45,977 nucleotides of DNA, from the NCBI RefSeq assembly GCF_000315055.1, contig NZ_BAER01000083.1, positions 1-45,977 of the forward strand. The letters run 5' to 3'. Numbering within the stretch: position 1 is the first letter of the stretch; each line of letters opens with the position of its first letter. The stretch is from Paraglaciecola polaris LMG 21857. GTDB lineage: Bacteria > Pseudomonadota > Gammaproteobacteria > Enterobacterales > Alteromonadaceae. The translations under genes were made by a program, and so were the position numbers. The notes under the pieces were generated by a model that worked only from the letters and a program-made list of their open reading frames with translations, was not told the origin of the DNA and did no database searches. Of this stretch, positions 27,422-35,975 are shown one piece after another.

Positions 27422-28261
27422 TTATGCCACGCCCAGTTCCCGCAAACGTTCAGCCAAGTAAGATTTGGCTGTATGTCGTTCAGATAAAACGACCTCGGGA
27501 CGTGGATGCAAAAACAATGGCAGTGATATGCGTGATTTAGATTGATCAGCACCTTTAGGATTAATGACCCGGTGTGATGTTGATGGGAAATATCCCCCTG
27601 AGGCTTCCTGGAGCATATCTCCAATGTTGACAATTAAGGTTCCGAAATCACAAGGTACGTCGATCCACTCATCTCCCGTCCCTTTAACCTGTAAGCCGGG
27701 TTCGTTAGCGGACGGTAAAATAGTCAACAGGTTAATGTCTTCATGTGCTGCCGCGCGAATTGCGTCAGGCTCTTCAGCACCCGTAATGGGTGGGTAATGC
27801 AAAACCCGCAATAATGTTTGATCACTATCTTTCGCCATGCCTGAAAGCGGTTCACTGTATAATGCGGCCACTTCTGAAGGTGAATACTTCTCAACCCAAG
27901 CAAGTAATTCAGACGCTAAGTTGTTGGCGGCCTGATAATAATCTTGTAACTCTTGTTTCAAGTCTGGTGGGCACTTCCCCCAAGGGTAATAATGAAAGTA
28001 TTCTTTAATATCTTTCTTTTTAAAACCTTTGGCGGTCTCTGATACTTTGGTAGAGAAAAAACCATCATGGCTTTGATTATCGAATGCATAATGAAGTTTA
28101 TCATCACGGTTAAAAAAAGCCTGCCAGTTCTGATAGATACTCGTAACAGTAGATTGTTCAATGGGGTGGTTTTTAAGTACACCAAAACCCGTTTGGCGTA
28201 GTGATTCTACGAATTTTTTGTCTGCGTCAGGCGCTAGATAATCGACGGCTAGCAATTGCAT
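27422..28261 (-). CDS. isopenicillin N synthase family Fe(II)/2-oxoglutarate oxygenase
   Basis: A 279-residue non-haem iron oxygenase of the IPNS-like DIOX family. The iron triad is complete, H173 and D175 (AAHEDINLLTIL) and H230 (TSHRVINP), and R244-x-S246 (SRISLPLFLHP) matches the 2-oxoglutarate clamp. The substrate is unknown. The family includes thymine 7-hydroxylase, and the gene lies 77 bases downstream of the nucleoside transporter and uridine kinase genes on the same strand, so oxidation of a nucleobase or nucleoside is a reasonable hypothesis. Start is ATG 28261 with AAAGAATATT before it. Confidence 0.85.
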   Translation of the reverse strand: MQLLAVDYLAPDADKKFVESLRQTGFGVLKNHPIEQSTVTSIYQNWQAFFNRDDKLHYAFDNQSHDGFFSTKVSETAKGFKKKDIKEYFHYYPWGKCPPDLKQELQDYYQAANNLASELLAWVEKYSPSEVAALYSEPLSGMAKDSDQTLLRVLHYPPITGAEEPDAIRAAAHEDINLLTILPSANEPGLQVKGTGDEWIDVPCDFGTLIVNIGDMLQEASGGYFPSTSHRVINPKGADQSKSRISLPLFLHPRPEVVLSERHTAKSYLAERLRELGVA

Positions 28262-28338
28262 AATATTCTTTCCTGTCTGTCGTGTAGTGTGAATGGAGTG
28301 CCCACCTTGGCATTCATTCCTTTATTATGAGTAATGGT

Positions 28339-29547
28339 TCAAAGACTCAAGTATAGGCCAGCTAGGGCGGCGCTCATTAAATTGGCCAAGGTTGCGGCTA
28401 ATACAGCTTTGAGGCCCAATTGAGCTATTTCTTTACGTCTGGTAGGCGCCAATGCGCCGATCCCGCCCATTAATATTGCAATGGATGAAAAGTTAGCAAA
28501 GCCACACAGCGAAAATATTACGATAGCTTGCGTACCAGGTGACAAATCCGCCTGATATTTCAAAAAGTCTACATAAGCAACAAATTCATTGACGACCATT
28601 TTCTGTCCAATAAAGCTACCCGCAAGGTTGGCTTCATCCCATGGCACACCTAAGGCCCATGCTAGGGGTTGAAAAACGTATCCCAGTATGACTTCGAAAC
28701 TTAAGTTTTCAATGCCGACAACTCCGCCGGCCCAGCCAATGAGGCCGTTTAATAAAGCGATAAGCGCAATAAAAGCAAGCAACATGGCGCCAACATTGAG
28801 CGCTAAGTGCATACCTGAGGCTGCACCGCTAGCTGCTGCATCGAAGATGTTAGCGTACTTGTCTTCCTCGTTATCGACTTCAGCTAGTTCGTTCTTAACT
28901 TCTTGGGTTTCAGGCATGATGATTTTAGCCATCAGCAAGCCGCCGGGAGCAGCCATAAAACTAGCGGCCAACAGATACTTTATCTCGACTCCCATACCCG
29001 CATACCCGGCCATGACGGAGCCCGCAATAGAGGCTAACCCGCCAACCATAATGGCAAACAGTTCCGAACGTGTCATATGCGGAATAAAAGGTTTAACGAC
29101 GAGGGGGGCTTCTGTCTGGCCAACAAATATATTGGCAGCGGCTGACATGGATTCAGGACGACTTGTTTTAAGTGCGAACTGCAAGAATCCGCCTATTAAA
29201 CGGATAATCCAAGACATGATACCCAAATGATAAAGGACGGTGATTAATGACGAGAAAAATACAATAACGGGCAACACGTTAAAAGCAAAAATGAATCCTA
29301 AGGATTTGTTCCCTAATTGACCAAAAATGAAATCAATACCTTGTTGGCTATATTCGATAATATTTTTGACGTAGACCGTCAGGCCTAATAAAAAGTCTTT
29401 TCCTGGAGGGAAATACAGTACTAATGCGCCAATTATGGCTTGAATGGCAAATGCTCCACCCACGGTGCGCCAGTTTATTGACTTGCGATGTGCAGAGAGC
29501 AATATCGCAAGAATGAACAGAACGGCGATGCCAATCAAGCTGACCAT
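28339..29547 (-). CDS. nupC: concentrative nucleoside transporter (NupC/CNT family)
   Basis: A 402-residue inner membrane protein of the CNT family, which imports nucleosides using a sodium or proton gradient. N- and C-terminal hydrophobic segments, the [21 protein letters not shown] motif, [19 protein letters not shown], and [10 protein letters not shown] followed by [14 protein letters not shown] residues ([21 protein letters not shown]) are the substrate and ion-binding regions of the family. It is 46 bases downstream of udk and almost certainly co-transcribed. Selectivity (pyrimidine versus purine) cannot be read by eye. Confidence 0.94.
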   Translation of the reverse strand: MVSLIGIAVLFILAILLSAHRKSINWRTVGGAFAIQAIIGALVLYFPPGKDFLLGLTVYVKNIIEYSQQGIDFIFGQLGNKSLGFIFAFNVLPVIVFFSSLITVLYHLGIMSWIIRLIGGFLQFALKTSRPESMSAAANIFVGQTEAPLVVKPFIPHMTRSELFAIMVGGLASIAGSVMAGYAGMGVEIKYLLAASFMAAPGGLLMAKIIMPETQEVKNELAEVDNEEDKYANIFDAAASGAASGMHLALNVGAMLLAFIALIALLNGLIGWAGGVVGIENLSFEVILGYVFQPLAWALGVPWDEANLAGSFIGQKMVVNEFVAYVDFLKYQADLSPGTQAIVIFSLCGFANFSSIAILMGGIGALAPTRRKEIAQLGLKAVLAATLANLMSAALAGLYLSL

Positions 29548-29593
29548 CCTAACTCCTTAATTATTGTTATTATGTCGTCGTTATTTTATCGGG

Positions 29594-30217
29594 CTAAAGT
29601 AAAGTTTGCTGAATATGTGATTTAATCACATCCAGGGCAATACGATTTTTCCCGCCTTGGGTCACAATCACATCGGCAGTGAAACGACTAGGTGCGATAA
29701 ATTGATGATACATAGGCTTAACAGTCGATTCGTATTGCTTCGCAACGGAATCCAAGGTGCGACCACGTTCAGCGATATCGCGTTTCATGCGCCGTAATAA
29801 ACAAATGTCTAGGGGCGTATCAACAAAGATTTTGATATCGAATAAGGGTTGTAACTCTTGATTCGCTAACAACATAATACCTTCAATAATGATAACCGGT
29901 GCTGACATTAGTTTTTCGGTCTGAGCCAAGCGTGTATGCGTTTTATAGCAGTAGTGAGGATAATCAACTGACTGCCAGTTCTTCAGGGCTTGTAGATGCT
30001 CAACTAATAATTCATGTTCAAATGCTTTGGGGTGATCATAATTATTTTTTTCGCGTTCTTGCATCGGTAGATGATCTTGAGCGCGGTAATAATGATCTTC
30101 ACGAAGAATTTGTACATGTTTACCGTCTTCAGAAAATTCTTTTAATAAATTCTCAGTAAACAGCGATTTACCCGAGCCAGAAGCACCGGAGATAGCGATA
30201 ACGAGAGGGGCAGACAT
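29594..30217 (-). CDS. udk: uridine kinase
   Basis: A 207-residue uridine/cytidine kinase that phosphorylates salvaged pyrimidine nucleosides. The Walker A loop is residues 11-18 (GASGSGKS), followed by LREDHYYRAQDHLPMQEREKNNYDHPKAFEHELL-type substrate residues and IIIEGIMLLANQEL. The lid region RRMKRDIAERGRTLDSVAKQYESTVKPMYHQF is intact. First gene of an apparent udk-nupC operon, with the palindrome at 30380 about 160 bases before its ATG at 30217. Confidence 0.95.
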   Translation of the reverse strand: MSAPLVIAISGASGSGKSLFTENLLKEFSEDGKHVQILREDHYYRAQDHLPMQEREKNNYDHPKAFEHELLVEHLQALKNWQSVDYPHYCYKTHTRLAQTEKLMSAPVIIIEGIMLLANQELQPLFDIKIFVDTPLDICLLRRMKRDIAERGRTLDSVAKQYESTVKPMYHQFIAPSRFTADVIVTQGGKNRIALDVIKSHIQQTLL

Positions 30218-30379
30218 ACTACTCCGAATTGATAGATATGAGATTGCTTGAAAGATACCAGCGAACGGTGAAAAAGTCAGTTTTCACAGCCCATTTATAT
30301 AGCAATTTTTATGACAATTCGTAAACCAGTACAATGTCAGCCCCATTGGTTAACATTAACGCAACAAGATTACGGTTTG

Positions 30380-30395
30380 TTGACCAACTGGTCAA
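30380..30395. promoter_or_regulatory. candidate operator TTGACCA-AC-TGGTCAA upstream of udk
   Basis: Seven-base arms TTGACCA and TGGTCAA around a two-base centre, 162 bases before the udk start. The same palindrome appears in two copies in the TonB-receptor upstream region. It is the only recognisable signal in the 311-base gap 30218-30528, which otherwise holds no gene. Confidence 0.6.
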
Positions 30396-30528
30396 GTTTG
30401 TTTGTATGAAATTTTCTGCTACTCATGAAGCCAGAAAGTTTTTTGGTAGGCGGATAGACGCATTTTACACTTAGGATTAAGTATTTGAGCGTCTAGACTG
30501 AGCGTCAGTGTTGCGTGAACTCTGATGG

Positions 30529-31464
30529 TTATTTTCCAATGAAGAGAACCTTATCTGCTTTAATATTAGGCAATGCATAATTATGTAACTTTGAACGTGA
30601 ACCTTCACCTTGAGCTTTTGGCGGATAAAATTGTTCTTTTTCATCTTGGTAGTCGACGAATATATCATCCAGCGCCGAACGAATTTCACTGAGGGTTTTA
30701 TCTAAGTTTGCAGCAAAGTCAGGACGTTTCCGCTTTGTGTGACCTAAATCTATTAAGCGGTAAAAGTACTTGTTTGCTGTTTGCACGAGTTCATCAGGTA
30801 CATCACTGCTATTGCTTAAATTGGCACTTTTATCTTGTATGCAAAAATCAACTAAGGCAGCGTAAAAACAGAAGGGCTTATTGGGTAAAACTATCGCGGT
30901 ACTCGTATCGATATAAGCTAATGTTTTACTTTTTAAATCGATGATTAACTGATGGCTCGCGATTGTTTCTAGTTCGTCCATCACAGTAGCGGCTTTATTA
31001 TGTGAGGTACGTAGTTTCCGTATACATAACAGGCTGATAATTAAGGCCAATAAAAGTGGAATAGTGCCAAAATAGTCTAAGAAAGTCAGCGATTTTGCTG
31101 CGTACTGAATGACGATTTTTTGGTCATTTGTCAGCAAATATGCTTCTAAAGGCGCTTTGGCTGGTATCACATCGGGGGCTGCAATCCCTTGAATGCTGAT
31201 CACATATAACGGCGAAGACTGTAGATCCAAAGCTGCATTTAGGTCAGATAAATAACGACTGACAGAACGAGAGTCTGCAACGGTTTTAAATTTTGGGTTA
31301 GCTAGCCGGAGTTTTGGCAGATCGATTGCAATGCGCTTCTCAACACTGGCTAAAGATTGTGTCTGGTTAGCAGTGGATTGAAAATGTACTCCAATGACAA
31401 ATGCGAACTGAAATATCAGCCATGACAGCACAAATACCGCAGCATATATAAATTTATTTTTCAT
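30529..31464 (-). CDS. unknown two-helix membrane protein, possible membrane-bound regulator
   Basis: About 311 residues, family not recognised. One membrane helix at ~5-27, a periplasmic region of about 100 residues, a second helix at ~130-152 (FGTIPLLLALIISLLCIRKL), then about 150 cytosolic residues. The cytosolic part opens with LIIDLKSKTLAYI, then STAIVLPNKPFCFYAALVDF, a pattern like the beta-sheet and first helix of OmpR/ToxR winged helices; later helices and KLHNYALPNIKADKVLFIGK could complete it. This is a weak visual resemblance. ATG 31464 overlaps the upstream gene by 11 bases (ATGAAAAATAA), so the pair is translationally coupled. Divergent from the TonB receptor. Confidence 0.7.
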   Translation of the reverse strand: MKNKFIYAAVFVLSWLIFQFAFVIGVHFQSTANQTQSLASVEKRIAIDLPKLRLANPKFKTVADSRSVSRYLSDLNAALDLQSSPLYVISIQGIAAPDVIPAKAPLEAYLLTNDQKIVIQYAAKSLTFLDYFGTIPLLLALIISLLCIRKLRTSHNKAATVMDELETIASHQLIIDLKSKTLAYIDTSTAIVLPNKPFCFYAALVDFCIQDKSANLSNSSDVPDELVQTANKYFYRLIDLGHTKRKRPDFAANLDKTLSEIRSALDDIFVDYQDEKEQFYPPKAQGEGSRSKLHNYALPNIKADKVLFIGK

Positions 31465-32353
31465 CTGGCACCGGTATCTTTGCATTTAAAGGCAACTGGC
31501 AGTGGTTGGGGATAAGTTGCAGCTGGCTGTAATAATCTGACTGTGTTTTGCTTGATAGTTGCAATAAAGTTTTTTGAATTTCACAAATCAAATCAGTATT
31601 TTGGGTCTCCATTTTTAAATACCATTTGCTGCCGCTTACTTTGGTTTTTATCGGTGTAATATAATTTGCCGAGAAGCGTTGATCATCGATATCTTTCCAA
31701 AATGACGAGATGATATCCACGCTACCTGTTGCAAGAAGGTCGCGCAGTGCCTCATGAGAATTTACATACACAATATCCATATTAGCTTCTGAAATGCCCA
31801 GCTCATTCAGTAGTCCTTTAGGTACAATATGCCCCGAGCGGCTGCTAGGGTAGTCCAACAGCCCCAAGCGTTTACCCCATAAATATTGTTTAGTCAGTTT
31901 TGGTTTTTCTTTTAAGGAGATTAAATAAGTGGAGTAGTCTTTGTATTGAGCTACAGTTTGGTATCTATAAGTCGTTTCTGCAGCAAAAGCCAACATGACA
32001 TTTTCTTTGACCAAGGCAAGATCAGCAATTCCTTTACCTACATACTGAATAATTTCTTGCTCGTTGTGGCTCCACTGCACGGTGACCTTACCGTATTGAC
32101 GATTGAGCGTTTGGTTGCTACATAATGCAGAAAGAAGTTTGCTCGCCATTCCTTGATCGGTTATAAATGCAACAAATTCGTCACTATTTTTTACCGATTT
32201 TGTTTGGCAAGTGAGCGATTGCGAAATTAAATTAGATAAATTTTCACTTTTTATTACGCTTGAATAGACACCTGCATACCAGCTGGCGAGCATAAATATT
32301 CCGGATAGGATGGGCAAGGCAATCGCGTTAATCGACAAAATTCTTTTCTGCAC
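31454..32353 (-). CDS. membrane-anchored PhnD-like periplasmic binding domain protein
   Basis: A 299-residue protein with one N-terminal hydrophobic helix (~10-30) and then a periplasmic-binding-protein fold. QEIIQYVGKGIADLALVKE, WGKRLGLLDYPSSRSGHIVPKGLLNELGI and SHEALRDLLATGSVDIISSFWKDID are the family's recurrent pattern (compare PhnD and phosphate/phosphonate-binding proteins). No transporter permease or ATPase is nearby, so a sensing role is more likely than uptake. Starts with GTG 32353 with a weak site. Coupled by overlap to the membrane protein gene downstream. The palindrome at 32386 lies 33 bases before its start. Confidence 0.75.
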   Translation of the reverse strand: MQKRILSINAIALPILSGIFMLASWYAGVYSSVIKSENLSNLISQSLTCQTKSVKNSDEFVAFITDQGMASKLLSALCSNQTLNRQYGKVTVQWSHNEQEIIQYVGKGIADLALVKENVMLAFAAETTYRYQTVAQYKDYSTYLISLKEKPKLTKQYLWGKRLGLLDYPSSRSGHIVPKGLLNELGISEANMDIVYVNSHEALRDLLATGSVDIISSFWKDIDDQRFSANYITPIKTKVSGSKWYLKMETQNTDLICEIQKTLLQLSSKTQSDYYSQLQLIPNHCQLPLNAKIPVPDEK

Positions 32354-32385
32354 TCAAGTTCGGTATTTTTACTTGTTGTACTGAT

Positions 32386-32401
32386 TTGACCAGTTAGTCT
32401 T
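32386..32401. promoter_or_regulatory. candidate operator TTGACCA-GT-TAGTCTT before the PhnD-like gene
   Basis: Left arm TTGACCA is complete; the right arm TAGTCTT matches the consensus TGGTCAA at four of seven positions. It sits 33 bases before the GTG start of the divergent pair and 215 bases upstream of the full copy at 32616. Confidence 0.5.
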
Positions 32402-32615
32402 ACTTAAAGCAATAGGTAAATTTATTTGAAGGCGGTAAGTTATTGATTTAAAATAATTAATAATAAGAAGTTATGAATGTTGTTGAGGGGTTTTTACTTA
32501 GCAAAATTTGTTCACACTGGCTAAGTCAAAGTTTGTCACAAATCGTGTCACCTCATGACGTATAAAAATAAAAGTGACCGTTTACAAAGAAAATAAGAAA
32601 GCGGGCAGGGAATTT

Positions 32616-32650
32616 TTGACCAGTTAGTCAAATTTTTTGGTTACTGGTCA
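32616..32650. promoter_or_regulatory. candidate operator region of the TonB-dependent receptor
   Basis: TTGACCA-GT-TAGTCAA at 32616-32631, followed by a half-site CTGGTCA at 32644-32650. A possible -10 box TAATAT (32657-32662) lies just beyond, so a bound protein would cover the promoter, as a repressor would. 32354-32740 contains no gene; the remaining sequence is AT-rich with TGTCAC repeated near 32535 and 32546. Confidence 0.6.
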
Positions 32651-32740
32651 GTGCAGTAATATAAATGCAACATAAAAATAAAATAATAGCGGCATAAAAA
32701 TTAACACGATTTAATACTCACAAACCTTAGGAAACACACA

Positions 32741-35700
32741 ATGCTAAGAAAAACTAAACTCACCAGCATCGCGCTTGCGGTAGCCATGTCATTAGGCATG
32801 TCTTCTGCTGCTCTTGCGCAGGAAACGTCTTCAAGCATAGGCGGTACAGTTCTTTCACAAAGTGGTCAATCAGTATCAAACGCAACAGTTACTATCACAG
32901 ACACCCGCACAGGGGCTGTGAAAGTGTTGACTACTAACGAAACCGGTCGTTATAACCTTCGTGGTGTGCGTGTTGGTGGTCCTTACACCGTAGAAGTGAT
33001 GGATCAATCAGGCAATAAAACGGTTGAGCAAGGTGTTTTCTTGAATTTAGGCGAAACTAAAAGCCTTAATTTAGATTTAGCCACTCAACAGGAAGAGAAC
33101 CTTGAAACTATTACAGTAAGCGGCCGCGTAACCAACGCAACCTATGGCGCTTCTGGACCCGTGGCTAACTTTAGTTTATCTGACTTGGAGGCAGCTCCTG
33201 CCATTAACCGTGATATCAAAGACTTAGTACGTATCGATCCGCGTATCTACGTAGATGAAGCTTTCGGCGACGGTATTCAGTGTGCCGGTGCTAACTCACG
33301 TTTTAACAGTTTGACGGTCGACGGTATCCGTACCAACGATAACTTCGGGTTGAATAGCAATGGTTATCCAACCATTCGAATTCCTTTTTCTTATGACTCG
33401 ATCGATCAAGTCGCAGTGGAATTAGCACCTTTCGATGTTCAGTACGGTGGTTTTACAGCATGTAACATCAATGCTGTGACTAAGTCTGGTACAAATGAAT
33501 GGCATGGTGGGGCTTTCTTCGACTATACCAATGACTCTCTTCGTGGTGATCAATTGGAAGGCGAGAAGCTAACGGTAGGCAACTTTAACGAAAAGCGTTA
33601 CGGTTTCAATGTTGGCGGCGCATTAATCGAAGACAAATTATTCTTCTTCGGTTCATATGAAAAACTTGAAGGGGCGACGTTGTTTGACCGTGGTTCAGCA
33701 GACTCAAATCAAGCTGTTCAGGTTGCAGGTGTTTCTCAGGCTCAACTAGACCGAATTGAACAAATAGCTAACGATATCTACGGCTATGATCCGGGTGCAT
33801 TTACAACTAGCATTCCGGTAGAAGATGAAAAAATCATGCTTAAACTTGATTGGCAGATTAATGCCGATCATCGTGCGTCTCTTGTTTACAACTACAACGA
33901 TGGTAATACTATCCGTGAATCTGATGGGGATTCTGACGAATATGAGTTTTCTAACCATTATTATGAGCAAGGCGGAAAATTAGAGTCATATGTAGGGTCT
34001 TTATACTCTGATTGGTCTGATAATTTCTCAACCGAATTACGTATCGGTACCTCTGACTACGATGCAAATGTAGTTCCTTTAGGCGGAACAGATTTTGGTG
34101 AAGTTCAGATTTCTACCGAAAACGACGGTTCTCGTGCAACTGTTTATCTGGGTGCCGATGATTCTCGCCATGCTAACAAGTTGAGTTACAGCACAGATAC
34201 ATTGAAGTTGGCTGGTACCTACACAACAGGTGACCACATTATTACTGGTGGTTATGAGTTTGAAAGTTTAGATGTTTTCAACTTGTTCGTGCAAGAAGCT
34301 GAAGGTGAATACCGTTTCGGTTCTATTGATGATTTCGAAGCTGGAACGCCTTTCCGTATCACTTACGAAAATGCTGCTGTAACCAATGACGTTAACGATG
34401 CTGCTGCGGCTTTCTCTTACGATATCCATACTGCTTATATCCAAGACGAGTATTACTGGTTAGACCAAGATATGACGATCACCTACGGCCTTCGTTATGA
34501 CTGGTACTCAAGTGATGATTTGCCGCCTGAAAACCCATTTGTTGAAGAAACATATGGTTTCTCTAATCAGCAAAACTTAGACGGTATCGATTTGCTTCAA
34601 CCTCGTTTGGGCGTTAACTGGATGTTGACAGAGCAGTTAGAAGTGCGAGGCGGTGTTGGTTTGTATTCGGGTGGTAATCCTAACGTTTGGTTGTCTAACA
34701 ACTATTCGAACAATGGTGTAATACAAGTAGAGCAGCAAGACCGCTCTGGCACATCTGTATTTGACATGGCGTTCACTGGTGAAGGTCGCCCAATTTATGA
34801 TATTCCTCAAGACTTGTTTGACGGCGTTGCTAGCGGAACAGCCTCTAACCGTGGCCTTAACTTCCAAGATCCCAACTTTGAAATCCCATCTGAGTGGAAA
34901 TATGCAATTGGTGGTACATATACGTTCGAAAACGACTATGTATTGATGGTTGACTATTTATATTCTAAGAAGCAAAACGCTGCGATTATCAGTGATGTTT
35001 CACGCGTTCTTACTGACCAGACAGCGCCTGACGGACGCCCAATTTACACTAGCAACGGCCGTTCACAAGATTACTTGTTGACCAACGTCGATGGTGATTC
35101 AGGTGATTCGACGTCAATTTCATTGGCCTTAAGTAAGACCTTTGATTTCGGTTTAGATGCATCATTTGCTTATGCTTTCACCGAATCAAATGAAGTTAGC
35201 CCTATGACTAGCTCTGTAGCGTTCTCGAACTACACAAGTACTGCAGTTTTTGATCCTCAAAACCCTGGCATAGCAACCTCTAACTTTGAAATACCTCATC
35301 GCTTCACGCTTCGTTTGTCTTATAAGCATGAATTCTTTGACGGATACAATACTAGCTTCAGCCTTTTCGGAACAGCGAACGAAGGACGTCCTTACAGCTA
35401 CACGTTTGATAACCAAGATCGAAATGATGGCGATAACTTCCTTAACGATACATTGGGGCAAAGCGACAGCAATGACCGTCAGTTGGTTTATATCCCAACA
35501 GTTAATGATGCTAGCGTAATATACGGTGAAGGGTTTGACTTAGATGCATTCAATGCGTTTATTGATGCGGAAGGCCTTACTCGCGGTGAAATCATGGACC
35601 GTAATAGCGTTAACAGTGACTGGTGGGTTAAGTTCGACGTTAAAGTTAGCCAAGAATTCGCAGGCTTCTACGAAGGTCATAAAGGAAGTGCCTTCATCGT

Positions 35701-35905
35701 TATCGAAAATATTGGTAACTTGTTGAATGATGATTGGGGGGTTTTGAAAGAAGCGTCGTTCCCACGTCAACAATCTGTAGTTGATGCTTCAATCAACGAC
35801 GCAGGTCAATATGTTTATAACGCATTTATTACGCCTGCAGGACAGACTAGAGTGGCTGATGCGTCACTTTGGGAAGTTCGAGCTGGTGTTAAATACACGT
35901 TCTAA
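32741..35905 (+). CDS. TonB-dependent receptor, Oar-like with carboxypeptidase-regulatory-like N-terminus
   Basis: A 1054-residue outer membrane transporter. Signal peptide ending SAALAQ (~27), then a carboxypeptidase-regulatory-like Ig fold (GGTVLSQSGQSVSNATVTITD ... TNETGRYNLRGVRVGGPYTVEV), a plug (~115-240; RDIKDLVRIDPRIYVD, SRFNSLTVDGIRTNDNFG) and a 22-strand-type barrel ending in VKYTF. Such receptors import oligomers or large nutrients with TonB energy. A good TAGGAAA site lies before ATG 32741. The downstream gene is a secreted endonuclease/phosphatase-family enzyme, and the upstream palindrome is shared with udk-nupC, so nucleic-acid breakdown products are a plausible cargo (inference). 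A strong terminator separates it from the enzyme gene. Confidence 0.92.
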   Translation: MLRKTKLTSIALAVAMSLGMSSAALAQETSSSIGGTVLSQSGQSVSNATVTITDTRTGAVKVLTTNETGRYNLRGVRVGGPYTVEVMDQSGNKTVEQGVFLNLGETKSLNLDLATQQEENLETITVSGRVTNATYGASGPVANFSLSDLEAAPAINRDIKDLVRIDPRIYVDEAFGDGIQCAGANSRFNSLTVDGIRTNDNFGLNSNGYPTIRIPFSYDSIDQVAVELAPFDVQYGGFTACNINAVTKSGTNEWHGGAFFDYTNDSLRGDQLEGEKLTVGNFNEKRYGFNVGGALIEDKLFFFGSYEKLEGATLFDRGSADSNQAVQVAGVSQAQLDRIEQIANDIYGYDPGAFTTSIPVEDEKIMLKLDWQINADHRASLVYNYNDGNTIRESDGDSDEYEFSNHYYEQGGKLESYVGSLYSDWSDNFSTELRIGTSDYDANVVPLGGTDFGEVQISTENDGSRATVYLGADDSRHANKLSYSTDTLKLAGTYTTGDHIITGGYEFESLDVFNLFVQEAEGEYRFGSIDDFEAGTPFRITYENAAVTNDVNDAAAAFSYDIHTAYIQDEYYWLDQDMTITYGLRYDWYSSDDLPPENPFVEETYGFSNQQNLDGIDLLQPRLGVNWMLTEQLEVRGGVGLYSGGNPNVWLSNNYSNNGVIQVEQQDRSGTSVFDMAFTGEGRPIYDIPQDLFDGVASGTASNRGLNFQDPNFEIPSEWKYAIGGTYTFENDYVLMVDYLYSKKQNAAIISDVSRVLTDQTAPDGRPIYTSNGRSQDYLLTNVDGDSGDSTSISLALSKTFDFGLDASFAYAFTESNEVSPMTSSVAFSNYTSTAVFDPQNPGIATSNFEIPHRFTLRLSYKHEFFDGYNTSFSLFGTANEGRPYSYTFDNQDRNDGDNFLNDTLGQSDSNDRQLVYIPTVNDASVIYGEGFDLDAFNAFIDAEGLTRGEIMDRNSVNSDWWVKFDVKVSQEFAGFYEGHKGSAFIVIENIGNLLNDDWGVLKEASFPRQQSVVDASINDAGQYVYNAFITPAGQTRVADASLWEVRAGVKYTF

Positions 35906-35927
35906 TCATTAATTTGATAATGCTAAG

Positions 35928-35958
35928 AAGCCGGCTCTTGTAGCCGGCTTTTTTATTT
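35928..35958 (+). terminator. intrinsic terminator after the TonB-dependent receptor
   Basis: AAGCCGGCT (35928-35936) pairs with AGCCGGCTT (35942-35950) across CTTGT, followed by TTTTATTT. It ends 18 bases before the next start codon, so the enzyme gene is either transcribed by read-through or has a promoter within the receptor's 3' end. Confidence 0.93.
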
Positions 35959-35975
35959 GTTTAAGGAAATCATAA

